Below the pieces are notes generated by a model, which did not search any database, had not been told where the DNA came from, and worked only from the letters and a program-made list of their open reading frames with translations. From positions 37,866 through 92,204 of the forward strand of contig NW_014578264.1 in the NCBI RefSeq assembly GCF_000485595.1: DNA of 54,339 nucleotides. Direction: 5' to 3'. How positions within the stretch are numbered: position 1 is the stretch's first letter; every line of letters starts with the position of its first letter. The position numbers were made by a program, and so were the translations under genes. The stretch is from Priapulus caudatus (taxonomy: Eukaryota; Priapulida; Priapulimorpha; Priapulimorphida; Priapulidae). Below are positions 23,319-34,749 of the stretch, piece after piece.

Positions 23319-24135
23319 TCACATCGCCTTTCTACTACAGTGATGTTGCACGCGTTTCGGCCGTCCTACTTTTCGTCTTCCTTCGGGCGCCCAGGTCAGG
23401 CCAGTGGTCGTGCCTCTCCTTGCGTAAGATGTGGCCAATCTATGGCGTACTTTTAAAGTTTTGCTCCGGCAATTGTTCTGAAATACGACGAGTTTTTTTC
23501 GGTCGTGCAGTGTCATCTTCCACGTTTCGCAGCCGTATAAAAGAACAGATCGACCAATAACGTTTAGTAATGTAATTTTGGTTTTAGTGAATATTGTGCT
23601 AGTACTCCAAATTTTGCTGAATTTAACTCTGGCAATGTTGATCCAGTGTTTCATGTCCTCGTGCACCCCCTTCCTTTTGTGACTAGTGCTCCTTGGTATT
23701 TAAATTTGCTCACTTCTTTTATTTCTTGATTGTTGACTAGCATTGGTTGATTGTTCCTGCAGTTTAGTCACAAGGACTTTGTTTTATCCTTATTTATGAT
23801 GAGGCCAGTTTTTTGGTACATTTCAATATCGGGGAAATATAGTTCCTGTGATGACCAGGTTGTTTCGTACGCAAAAATCCACCCGTTTTTCTCCCTTTGT
23901 TATCTCTTTCCACTTTAGCGTTAAGGTCTCCCATCACAATTTTGATATGCTTATGGCATGTTTCCACTTGAGCATGCAGTTGCTCGTAGAATCTGTCTTT
24001 ATCTTCATCCATTGCGTCGTTTGTCGATGCGTAGTCTTGGGTGCTCGTCATTTTAAGGAATTTTAATGAAATCTTGCTGTTATTAGCCTTTCATTTATCG
24101 GTTCCCATTCAATCAATGCTTTGGTTGCTGTTTTG
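23319..24135 (-). mobile_element. RTE-type non-LTR retrotransposon, 3' part (broken)
   Basis: The minus strand encodes pieces of the typical pol of this class. First come endonuclease segments with EWEPINERLITARF and YASTNDAMDEDKDRFYEQL, then VMGDLNAKV. After an internal deletion come a reverse-transcriptase C-terminal piece with NCRNNQPMLVNNQEIKEV, LLYGCETWKMTLHDRKKL, and LTWAPEGRRKVGRPK near the end. Stops and frameshifts separate them and the catalytic RT core is missing. The upstream half is at 26037-26540, displaced by an insertion. Confidence 0.85.
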
Positions 24136-26036
24136 GAGATTCAAGATTCAAGATTCAAACTGTTCTATTTGTGCATAAATACAGAGTACATCGTTATAAA
24201 AGGAATAATTACATGTATAGAAGTACAATTTTAATCAGTTTAAGCACAGAAGTGGCGGAGGACACTTCTACCCCCAAGAGTAGATTAACTAAAGCAGCCG
24301 CTGAATAACATAATGGTAATGAAGAATTCACGCAGGATTGCACATAAGCAGCGATTGCGACCTTTATAAGTTTATCCGAAGCCGACCGGATTTTTTGGCC
24401 GAGCCTTGGATAAAAAGTTCGGCCAACTTCGTTAACATCGTTAGGCATTTTCTGTCTAAAAACACACAACAGTATATAATAGTCGATACAATATGCTCCA
24501 GGTAGAATTGTGGCCATTGATGTTGATATCGATTGTTGCCTACCCGAATTTGGTAAAATTGCTTCAATCTGGGTATAATTAAAAAGGGACACCCATAGCC
24601 GGTTGGTTTATTATGCAGTTGAGGCTATGATTACAAAACGATTTAACGAAATTTTTCAAGCATACGAGGTTCAGTAACTGGTGATGTCTCAGGAATATAA
24701 TTTAATCATGCATTCTGAATTAATTGATTTCCCTGTGTTTGAGATGTACAAAATAATATCTAAAAGCTATATTCCTATTTATCACGATATGACGGATCTA
24801 ATTGAGTTGCATGGGTAACATCAGGAGTAAATAATAAAACGTAATATAATACATACATACACTAGACATAATATATTGTATTTCATAATATTATTTCTGG
24901 TAACATCAATAAGGTATCACGTCTTCCATATTGGTATACCAAAATGACAACTTTGGTGCCAAAATTATGTATGCATTGCAATGTATTCAAATGTATTTCA
25001 TAAAGTATATACTTAATATAATGTATTGCTTATATGCTTTATATTTTTGTGTATAAATATAAGAGTAAAATGTGCTTCGAAATGATAGATATTTAGTCAG
25101 TATAAAATGAATGAAACTGTCTTTCCAGATCGGTAAAATGCTTCATAGCAATGCTTCCTTATGTTGTGTTTGTCTAAATAGCCCCTATACCATCAGTAAA
25201 ACTGTCATTTGGAAATAATTATGTCATTTTCTTTTATACTCATTTATTTATTTATTGCTTTAAATTAATTGAGATTTAATAATAATTTGAATGTCTTTAT
25301 ATATACACGGTTAATCATGCTACATAACTATACACATTGCTTGAACGTCTTCTGGCATATAAAGGTGTCTAGACATTTACGTTGCGCAACGTTACTCAAG
25401 CCTTTTCACAGCACAAGTGAAACTATACAATAAATTGAGGGTTATCACGCATTTTTTTAGAATATAATTATCAAAATTGAATCATGCGCCTACAAGAAAA
25501 CTAGAATTTAATATTAATACGGAAATAGAAATATTATTCTTGAAACTAGAAACAAACCCTAGCTATATAATCTTAAAAATCTTGTTGAGATTATTGGAGA
25601 ATTTTCGAAAAGTTGAAATCTTCCAAAAACAAAATAATTTTCTTGATTTCAGATATATTTTCTAAGTAAGAAAAGGCTTTATAATAGTGTACTGAGCAGA
25701 CATGTACTCTTGACTGGTCTTAATATCGCCAATATTATTGTTTATTAGGGAGAATAGCCTATCAATAATCTCTCTCACCTTCGTCTCCATGTTCTTGATG
25801 CTGCTATTTAGTCGATGTTTCATCCTGGCCAGTAGAGATGGCACGTCTTCATCTTTCTCTGCTGTTAGTGAATCATCTTCAGATTCAAGACGCATAGAGG
25901 GCGAGTCTTTAGATCTCTTGCTGCGTGACATATTAAAAATTTGAGACGATGAATCAGCCGGTGATAAATCTGTAGTTACTGTAGATTGATATTTGATGAG
26001 TTGATCGATGAAGCCGGTGTTTACACTGACGGTTTC
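24136..26036 (-). mobile_element. 1.9 kb nested insertion with ORF1-like protein and TTGAATC tail
   Basis: It interrupts the endonuclease frame between LLLSKST and KTATKALIEW. Joining the two sides restores continuous frame with only a shared TG at the junction. On the minus strand it begins with an 89-codon reading frame from an ATG at 25931 (MSRSKRSKDS..., then a hydrophobic-heptad stretch predicted as coiled coil, like ORF1p of non-LTR elements). It continues through about 1 kb of AT-rich non-coding sequence and a 127-codon frame (24209-24592) that I do not recognise. It ends in three TTGAATC repeats (24138-24159). No reverse transcriptase is present, so this is a deleted LINE or a non-autonomous element. 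Confidence 0.65.
24816..24908. mobile_element. 77-bp element of the ATCAGGAG family with 8-bp direct repeats
   Basis: TAACATCA flanks both sides (24816-24823, 24901-24908). The enclosed 77 bases begin GGAGTAAATAATA and end TATTATTTCTGG, imperfect inverted repeats. It has no coding capacity. It lies within the nested insertion. Confidence 0.55.
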
Positions 26037-26540
26037 TGTAGATTTCGAGAGTAGTAGCGCTGTTCCCTGTCGATGTACTTCCTCTCCCCTCCCAGAGAAG
26101 AACACTGTTTCGCCTGTTTCAGGTCTGGCTTTACCGAAACCAGGCCTACTTACCTCACTTCGTTTTTCAGTGTCTAGCCCATACTTCCTCACTTCATTTG
26201 TCACTTGGGTTGTTTTACCGACCTGGAATAAGGTCCTAATGCTCCAGGTTCCTATCTTAAGTATAGTTTTTGGGTTGATGAGTGACGACCTCGTGCGCTG
26301 TCGGGCTTCCTCGCGGCGTTGACCCGACTGCTTCATTCTTCCGTGCGTCGGTTCTTCCTCCCCGTCTCTCAGCGAGATGAGGGGGTGGCGGTTTGGGCTC
26401 GAACAGTCGCGCCCTCCAACACGGTGTTTGATGGAATTCTTCTTTCTTCGGTTTCTGTAAGTTCTTGTTTTATAAGACTGGATTGTTGGTTCTGCGCTCA
26501 ACCCCGAGACGGGATTGCTATTTTGCATACTCCTAGCTAC
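26037..26540 (-). mobile_element. RTE-type non-LTR retrotransposon, 5' part
   Basis: The minus-strand frame reads LKIGTWSIRTLFQVGKTTQV, the usual start of the RTE/CFDP2-like endonuclease, then RQGTALLLSKST, where the nested insertion interrupts it. It is preceded by about 85 codons of basic N-terminal sequence. The 3' half continues at 24135 and below. Confidence 0.85.
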
Positions 26541-27004
26541 TACTACTACTACCCATAGTCCTCCCCATTATTCGACGCTACATGATAGGAATGGATCCAC
26601 GTTATCCTAGGAACAGGACTACGGTACATTCGGCTCCCCAATCGCGACAAGGTGGTATGCTCTGGGGTGATCAACTTGATTCGCTACTCGAAATTAAACG
26701 TATTTCCACATGATTTTCTCATAGCTATCAAGCACGTGTGCATACTTCGCTTGATGTTTTAGCGTTGGATTGTGTAAGAGCATCAATTTAACTGCATGAA
26801 TTACTAATATCTATCGCGGGCAAGTGTTTTGTGTACCTTTTCCTCTAGTTAATGTTAGTATAATAAGTATCAAACAATTTATCATCTCGTATGTCGTTTA
26901 AGTGCGGTTAGTAATCAGTCATCCGACGTTTCTCATCGATTTATATGTAATATACGGCTCGAAAAATGCCAGGTAACATTCCGGATGACGATATTTCTTA
27001 ATGA
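26541..27004. other. no feature recognised
   Basis: AT-rich sequence after a short (CTA)5 tract at 26537-26555. No open frame of note and no repeat boundary was seen. Confidence 0.5.
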
Positions 27005-27667
27005 GAATTCCCTATACTGCTAGCAGAAATCAATCAAATAATTACGATAATTAAATGTTTGAAATACGACTAGTATTGCACAAGGGTGGACACATTTGCT
27101 TCCAGTACAACTACGATCAGTACGCTGTCCGATATCCATAGTGTGCACAGATTCATGTGAACGCTTTCGGTAGCCTTATTTGCCGAGAAAATCGTTATTT
27201 AAAACTATATAAGTAAGACATACTAATATAATAAGTAATTGTTAAATATAATTCGTTTCGTTGCACAGTGTGCGTGTTGTAATTTTCTCTCTCTCTCTAA
27301 CAAGGCCTACTTTAATGTGACTGTGTGTTACCGGGGCGGCCTCCGGGACAGAAGATAGCCAGTGAGTCAGCCTAACAGGGGGAGGGTTTGTAGTTACAGA
27401 GCAGTTAGCGTGAATGTTTGTGGCGTCTGCTGGCACCAGCTATAACTATACCCCTGTTTATAATTTATTTATTTGCTCTAACTTTACGATAGAATTTACA
27501 ACTTAATTAATTAAATCGAAATCCTAAACAAGCAATGCAAAACTGGATTCCTTATGACACCACTAATTAGCATCCAAGCATTTTCATGCCATAAAACCTT
27601 TAGTGTAATATCTCACAATTTAAGTATGTGAATGTATTCTTGTATCAGAAAGTAAAAGTTGACCATG
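27005..27667 (-). pseudogene. repeated unit carrying an exon-2 relic of the secreted-protein family
   Basis: This unit recurs at 44410-44807 plus 47335-47660 (split by a Gypsy element) and, inverted, at 52574-53345. Near 27100-27170 its minus strand matches the middle of the family's exon 2 (compare LCTLWISDSVLNVN and LYTLWMSDSVLNVN) without an open frame. The 3' portion, 27335-27667, is repeated again at 28787-29115. Confidence 0.7.
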
Positions 27668-27674
27668 TACTCCA

Positions 27675-28780
27675 AACGCTCCACTCCAAACACTACAGCG
27701 AGCATTTTTCTTTCAATGTTAGCATAATTGCTTTCCATTTCTGTCAAGCTTTTACTAGCATATGCAACTGGTCATCCGCCCTGCAGTAGTGTAGCTCCAA
27801 CTCCCCGTTTGCTGGCATTTGTCTGTACAGTTACCGGCTTCGATGGGTCAAAATATGCTAGCACCTTTGATGAGCTAATGGCCATCTTCAACTGATTGAG
27901 TGCTGCCTGGTGTTTATGGCTTTAGATAAAATCCACATCCTTTTTCGTAAGGTCTCTGAGCGGTGCCGTGATCGTGGCTAACTGCGGCGTGTACCTTAAT
28001 TCCCAGGTAGTTTGCTAAACCAAATATAGATTGTAGCTCGCTGGCAGATTGCGGCAATGGCATATCTGTTACAGCAGCTATCTTGTCAGGGTCTGGCTCT
28101 CGACCTTTGTCAGTAAGATAGTTGCCAAATAACTTAATCCTTTGCTTCTTTATCACACACTTACTTGGATTCAACTTTAGCCCTACTCCCGTGTTCGCTC
28201 TAGAACATTGACGAGGTTCGCATCGTGCTCGACATCGTTGGCACCAAATACCACTATGTCATCAGCAATGTCTACTACACCCGGTATGTTCTCAAAGGTC
28301 TAGTCAACTTTCTTTTGGAAAACGTCTTGGGCTGAGACAATACCGAATGGTAATTTTTTGAAACAATATCGCCCAAAAAGTGTGTTGAACGTTGTGAGCA
28401 ATTTTGATTCGCCGCTGAGTTTTACATTTCAAATAACTCGACGGGGCATCTAAGATGCTAAACACCTTAGCGCCTGTAAGCTTCGGCAATACATCGTCCA
28501 AGGTTGGTGTGTAATGATGCTCTCTCTTGATCGCCTTGTTAAGTTGCCGCGGGTCAAGACAAATCCTCAAATCACCGTTCGGTTTCATGACACACACTAG
28601 ACCATTCACCCAGTCTGTTGGTACGTCTACCACTTCGATAATGTCTAGGTCTAACATGCGCTGTAACTCCTGCTTAAGCGGTTGTTTCAACGATTCTGGA
28701 ACACGTCGCGGTGGCTGTATGACTGGTTCTGCATCCGTAACCATAATTAACCAATCCCACTATTCAGAGGGCAGAGAAAG
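27675..28780 (-). mobile_element. Gypsy (Ty3) pol fragment A
   Basis: The minus strand reads RT beginning VTDAEPVIQPPRRVPESLK, then NGDLRICLDPRQLNKAIKRE, then a deletion after GAKVFSILDA. Near 28230-28265 is an intact IADDIVVFG box that holds the two catalytic Asp of reverse transcriptase. Connection-domain sequence follows (MNPSKCVIKKQRIKLFGNYL) and the start of RNase H. Integrase and LTR are absent. It is about 95% like fragment B and shares its 5' truncation point, so both descend from one insertion that was duplicated. Confidence 0.88.
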
Positions 28781-29114
28781 TCGGGCGGCCTCCGGGACAG
28801 AAGATTGCCAGTGAGTCCGCTTCACTAGGGGGTTGTATAGTTATACAGAGCAGTTAGAGTGTATGTTTGTGGCGTCTGCTGGCATCAACTATAACTACAC
28901 CCCTGTTTAGATTTAATTTAATTGCTCTAACTTTACCATAGAATTTGCAACTTGATTAATTAAATCGGAATCCTAAACAAGCAATGCAGGACTGGATTCC
29001 TCATGACACCACTAATTATCATCCAAGCATTTTCATGCCATAAAATCTTTAGTGTGATATCTCACAATTTAAGTAGGTGAATGTATTATTTTATCAGAAA
29101 GTGAATGTTGGAAT

Positions 29115-29901
29115 AGACGGATGTCGTAGACAGTGTAAAATAAATATATATTTCTCATACCTTTTGTGTATTTATCCCTTGTAGTCACACACATTCATAT
29201 TTTACTCACGTACAAATTATTTGTAATGATTGCTTCGATAACTAGGCAAGAATAAAATGTCATCAAAAATCATTTATTCTTATAAAAAATTAAAATCACC
29301 TTCCACGGGCCTTGTAACGTTTTTATGCGGTGTTGAATGACCCGATGGATCACACCGTCAGCTGTTGAGAGAGATTCTACTATAATTTTAGGCATACATC
29401 TATACATATCGACCTATACTTGGTTCTTTTTCAGGTTGAATCTATCAACTGCACTATCAACCTCCAGCCAGAAACCTGTTTAGTCTGCTGCCCTATTGTT
29501 CTCATCTATGACAGCTAATACATCCCTGTCTAGCAGTGTTCGGAAGAATTCTGATTTATTAACTATTGGACGGACTGACTTAAAGTTGAGATACGGATTA
29601 GTGTGCGTCTTTACAACTTTTCACATGGGGGTTATTCCTACGATGGATGCATGAAGGTTTGTCGGTATTGCATTAATTGTTATACACACTAGAGACAGTG
29701 TGATCAATTATTGGTCTTATTGGATTGACGTATTTATGGATTTCTGGTTTCGGCACTGTGTGCAATCTCGCGTTTGTCATTAACAAGTCAATAGGAGAGC
29801 AACGAGAGTTTATGGCCTGCTGGACGTACACGAATAGTTTACATAAAAAATAGCAGGAATTCAAACGCAGTATAACGCGGCATAAAAACTGGATAATTTG
29901 G
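29115..29901. other. non-coding, with a duplicated-exon relic at 29430-29475
   Basis: On the minus strand an acceptor AAACAG at 29476-29481 is followed by VSGWRLIVQ and then a stop. This resembles exon 6 (VSGHRYIVQVGANHD) at 29985 and is probably an old exon duplicate. It is also present in the second copy (48019). Nothing else was recognised. Confidence 0.5.
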
Positions 29902-32900
29902 TTATTTGAAATGCAAAATTATTTGAAAGACCTTCGGACTGTCGTGGTTTGCCCCCACCTGCACTATGTACCTGTGACCAGAAACCTGTGCAGTCTACGA
30001 TATAATACGCAACAGCAACAGCAGACGCATTAATACCAAAAGTGCGAAACTAGTTTTTTTACTGGTAGCATATTTATTGCGTAACATAATAACACCTGGT
30101 CTGAACGATTTGCAAATTAGTGAGTAAAAATAATTAATAATGCATCAAATATGAAACAATTCTTTATTAATGACGATACGTTCGTTCGTTGTAGACTGTG
30201 TTGTTTGATATCTTAAAGATATGATAAAATCGCCATCATGTCATAACATTCTGATTACACTCTTTCAGTGTAAAGCTAAACAAAATTAGTAAACTTCCTA
30301 AAATAACGCAGTACAAGTAATACAATTACAATCTACACCGGTCATGTAAGTGATGTCATAATAATCACACTATAGCGTTGACGTTATGTGACGTCATGTT
30401 GGCAACGCTCGTGAATCATTTTGAGATCCACACGATGCGCAAAGGTGAGCATCGTGCTTACGATTCGCTGACCATGGCGCTTCTTCAAGACATATAGCGG
30501 GGAGAACGTACGTCTCGACTGAATTCATGTGACCTTACTCACAGGGATCCAGATCTCCTGAGACATCTGTGGGCGTGGTGATGTTGTGGGCGTGGTTGGT
30601 GATGTTGTTAGTGTGGTTGGTGATGTTGTTGGTGTGGTTGGTGATGTTGTTGGTGTGGATGGAGATGTTGTCGGGGTGGTTGGTAATGTTGTTGGTGTTG
30701 AAGGTGTTGGCGTAGGTAGGGTGCCGTAACCATGTCTTACAAAAATCAGCATCGTATCGGCAGATGTGTACGTTATCTAAGAAGTACTAACTGTAGTGTT
30801 GGTAAACTTACATGTAGCTGAACATTTTTGCCCATCCGGACAATACAGGAACATAGGTCGTTTTGATGGGTGCCTCATTCCCCATTGACATGGGTCATCC
30901 TCCTGTGGGCTCATTCTGTCCAACACGACTATCCATGCACCCAGGGTCATTAAAGCAGCCGGTGTAGGAATCATGAATGAAGAACTGTCTCGGCATGTCA
31001 GAATCAGCGTCTCTGTAGAACATGGGTGATTAATAGCAGCAGTTCAGTAACCGCTTAAAACGCACATGAAGCAAAAGCATCTATACAGACGAAAATCCTT
31101 AAGAACTATCTCTCGTGAATTTATATAAAGTTTATGTTGTCATTCATATTTGCAGTGCTTTTCTTATTATATATAATGTTTGCGTAAAGCAGAAGTCAAA
31201 AAATGCCTACCATTCGATACTGCAGTACATGGTGGGCGGGGAAAGATCGGAGAATGACGAATCAATTATGTTGTCTTCTGAAAACCACTCTTCTCCATCC
31301 TGGCACAGACCACTGAAATTTACGAACATAGCGACTTCATCGTTCTTCGGGAATACCACTTTTACCTAAATTAGACAGTGGTCAAATTCCTCTTCTATTA
31401 GCGAATCCATGTATAATCGATGGTTACGTCACCAACAATTATTTTTATCTTGAAAGCACAACATTCATACCGTTCCTGCCACGCACCACAAGCTAGCTTC
31501 ACGTTAGCTCGGTCACGTGAATATTTACAAAATAAGGTCGACTAAAACCGAAATTACGATTATAGTGATTTAGATGTAGGCCCTACTAGCTAACCTCCTC
31601 TATATATATGTCCAGTCGTTTGCCATGTGTGACTTGTAGTTGATACGGTAGTGAGAAGTGGGAATCATTGCCTCTGGTACATTTACGTTCAGTACGCTGT
31701 CCGACATCCACAGTGTGTACAGATTCATGGAAACGCCCGCAGTACCATTGAACACTAGTTTCCATTTAGGTCCAAAGTCTGACGTCAAGGACGATACAAA
31801 AGAAGATAGCGAGAAATCAATAAGTATTTAAGAAATCCTGTAATCCTTAAATTGTAACCCTGTATCAGAATAATACTATATCCTACAGCACCACAGTCCC
31901 ACGCTGGTCTGTATCGTAATATCTGTGTATATATGTTATCTATAATTATACTACTATATTGTACTGGGGTTTTAGGTAAAGACTTCGGGTTCTCGTAGGT
32001 CGACAGCGTAGAAGGTGGCAGCGTTGTTTCGTCAGCAAATGGTAGAAAAGTTAGCAGCAGAAGCGTAGATAGCCAAGGTAGAGCCGTAGCCGCAGATTAG
32101 TTGTTTCACTTGACTTTATTAGTAACACATATAATAAAACATAATAAAACATATAACAAAATATATACATACGTACGGCAACTTAGGTGGGTGACCCACC
32201 TAGGTCCCGTCGTCTCCATTTTTCTACATTATGGTAGGTAACCCCTCCTGGGTAGGTAACGTCCGTAGCTCGGTTCCTCTCTCGGTTCTTATGTATTATA
32301 ACTCGCTTCCTCGCTCGGTTATATCTCTCTGTCCGATTGTCTCTATTTATATCATTTCCAAAATGGCCCGGCGACATCTGGATCCAACCGGTTTAATAAT
32401 TATTATCGGCCGGACCTTGCGGGCTAAGAGGCGCGTCCCGTGTCATTACAAAAACAACACGAACAACGAACAGGACAATTAGTCCCACTGCCTCGCCTGG
32501 CTATAAGCGCTACCGGTTAATTACAACGCACAATGTACCCGTACACACAATACAACAATCCTTCGTTTCCTCTCGAAAGAATTCGTGTCCCCACGTAAAT
32601 ACAGTTATACGTAAAAACATTAAAAGTTAAAAACGTTAGTCTAAGGCATGATGGTGAGGTAAATCCTTGGGGTAGAGAAGGGATGGAAAGTCCGGTTTTG
32701 AAACGGGCTGAGGGGAGCTGCAGCTGTCTAGTAAAAATGTGCGCACATTTTCGTATCACAGGAAGGGGCGACAGTATGTAACGGTAACTCAACACGAATC
32801 GGCATGGAAAGGCTAGGAAGGATGGCAATCAAGGTTAATTACCTCTTACCACTTAAAACACGTTATAGTCATCGGTTAATCAAAAGAAACAATATACAAA

Positions 32901-34544
32901 CAAACAAACGACAAAACATAAAATACAGATAGGACCGGCTGTAAGCTATATCGTAAACACATATACATAGTCAACTCTTTGTTTATAAAAATTTTGAATT
33001 CGTGGTATCGACCCAATGGTATCGGCAGTAGCCGTGACTCAAAAATGACGCGACGCGTGACGAAATCGGACATACCCAATTCCCGGGCGGAGCTGTTTTA
33101 GCTCGTCACCTTTAATTAACGCTCTATGGTAAGTTTTGTGCCGTAGTATGCCTCTGTTGGCAGGGACGCTAATTTTAGCTTACCCTATTGGCCACGTTCG
33201 AGGTCATACTTGGAAGCGGCTGGGCGTCTCGCCCCTCTCATCGCATAGGCTTACTATATACTTTCGACGCTTGAGTCACTGTACGCCGTTACCATGAAAT
33301 TCGAATACCACTCTAGCTACGAAAATTCGCGCGCTGCTCGGCACTTCGCGAGCTGTTTTACTGTTAATAAATTATTTCCGAATTTGTGGCTATGTATACA
33401 GTAAAATTACGATGTAGCTTACCATATCGTCGCCGTGTTAGACTACTTCTTCTGCTGCTCCTCGACTTTGCTCTGCGCGGGCTCTGGATCAAGGCTGTCG
33501 AGCTTGGAGGACATCACAACATGGCTGCATGCCTCTCCATTATCTTCCTCCCCCGCTCTTCTTCTCTCCCGATGCTCTTCTTCTCTCTCTTTTTTTTCAT
33601 CATCTGGGGAATCAGCGTAGCGTACGTAGCGAATGCAGAATCTTCTTTTCCTTCTTCGTCTTCTTTTGGTTTCGGGGGATTAGCGTAGCGAATGCAGATC
33701 GTTGCATCCTCCACCAATTGTTGTACTCCTATTTAGCCTATTCTGGGGGGAATAGCTTGCTGGATAATGCCCGTTGCACGGCCACGGTCCTCAAAATCAA
33801 TCTAGAATCGACAGCGGTGTGAGGCGACGAATGGTAGAGAGGTTAGCAGCAGCAGCGTAGATAGCAGAGGTAGAGCCGTAGTCGCAGATTAGTTCTTCAC
33901 TTGGACTTTATTTCTTACTCAACATATACAAAATATATATAATACTACAGCCTAGGCAACCATGCCTATAGGCTCCGGCGCCTCGTCTCGATCTTTGTCC
34001 GACTGACTACATAGTCACAGTCTAAATCTTCTATCTTGTCTCTTTTTGCTTGTCAAATGCTGCTTATATATGTCGGCTCAAAACCGGATCTAGCATAAAA
34101 CTCGTCTGTCAAAACCAGACCCTTGCTGGAAGCAAGCGATGCCCGCTCGTAGGTGCATGCGTCGTGTCACTTATTCTCTAGCGCAAGGCGGATGCGGAAG
34201 GCGCGCCCGTCCATTGTCGCGCGCCGCGTCAACCACTCCTGTGTACATGTCCCATGTACATGGGCTAGGTGTCAAGCGTCGCATTCCGTTGCCACCGCTT
34301 GTCAATTCAATACTAGCATGAGGTAGAACATGCTGAATACAATACTACCTATAGGCGGGCTGAACTGGTACTTTGCCCACGAACTATTACATGGCGTGTC
34401 TACTGCAGTGATGTTGCACACGCAGGTTGCGTCATCATGATTTTGAACATGGTCATGGTCAGGGTCAGTAAAATGAGCAACGGTGAAGACGAAGTGCGTA
34501 ACCAACAGGTAACACACGATAGACCAGGTAACCGCAGATGACAT
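29902..34544 (-). pseudogene. secreted multi-domain protein gene, most complete copy, with lesions
   Basis: Proposed exons are 34349-34544, 31595-31778, 31211-31365, 30812-31010, 30543-30735 and 29932-29985. Exon 1 starts at ATG 34544 with a hydrophobic signal peptide (VTWSIVCYLLVTHFVF), then DPDHDHVQNHDDATC. Exon 2 (phase 1 join) carries PKWKLVFNGTAGVSMNLYTL and HYRINYKSHM. Exon 3 carries VKVVFPKNDEVAMFVNFSG and WFSEDNIIDSSFSDL. Exon 4 carries PRQFFIHDSYTGCFNDPG and then, one base out of frame, AWIVVLDRMS and DDPCQWGMRHPS. Exon 5 is a Thr/Pro mucin-like linker ending MSQEIWIP; exon 6 reads VSGHRYIVQVGANHD. The FFI...GC...DPCxW layout resembles uncharacterised extracellular proteins I recall from other marine invertebrates. 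Lesions are a 2-base TA excess near the end of exon 2 giving an in-frame stop, the one-base shift in exon 4, and phase mismatches at exons 3/4 and 4/5. It is probably a pseudogene, or some joins are wrong. Function unknown. Confidence 0.6.
31960..34304 (-). mobile_element. non-autonomous LTR-element candidate in intron 1
   Basis: Two stretches (32003-32190 and 33800-33985) are direct repeats of about 190 bases. Each contains, on the minus strand, AATAAAG followed by GCTCTACC and TCTACGCT motifs, and each is preceded by a TATA element (TATATAAGCAGC at 34059-34070; GATATAAATAG near 32350). The right LTR would be about 33719-34304, ending ACAACA on the minus strand. Two bases later comes TGGTGGAGGATGCAACGA, a plausible tRNA primer-binding site. 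About 1.2 kb of interior has no pol. The two LTRs are well diverged, so this may be an old element or two related solo LTRs. The copy in contig 3 is at 36965-39310. Confidence 0.5.
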
Positions 34545-34621
34545 TATCACCGCTTCTCTCTCCTCAAAATTTGTATATCGATCACTCTAGCTTCTACTGG
34601 CCACACTTCTATAAACATATA

Positions 34622-34670
34622 ATCAGGAGCGTATAATGACAAAGCGTATTTGTTATTATACGCTCCTGAT
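34622..34670. repeat. 49-bp hairpin of the ATCAGGAG family
   Basis: ATCAGGAGCGTATAAT...ATTATACGCTCCTGAT is a 22-pair stem with one mismatch and a 5-base loop (GCGTA). It is just upstream of the signal-peptide exon on the minus strand. Confidence 0.8.
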
Positions 34671-34749
34671 AAAATGAAAAAATATACGATATATAATTAG
34701 TTACATTGTTTGCCGCGGTTACAAAAGATATAGACAGTACAATGCCTAG

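Larger units (their letters stand above)
27675..31572. repeat. segmental duplication copy 1 (about 3.9 kb)
   Basis: It matches 46250-50323 at roughly 95%, covering the Gypsy RT end, non-coding sequence and exons 6 to 3 of the secreted-protein gene. Similarity stops abruptly after GTGATTTAGATGTA (31572 and 50323). One 186-base difference lies at 49320-49506. Confidence 0.9.

Noticed and set aside
27335-29115. 330-bp direct repeats as LTRs of the Gypsy fragment
   Set aside because: The same sequence continues into host-type repeated unit in three places, lacks TG...CA ends, and the element's real 147-bp LTR with polypurine tract is at 44808-44954.
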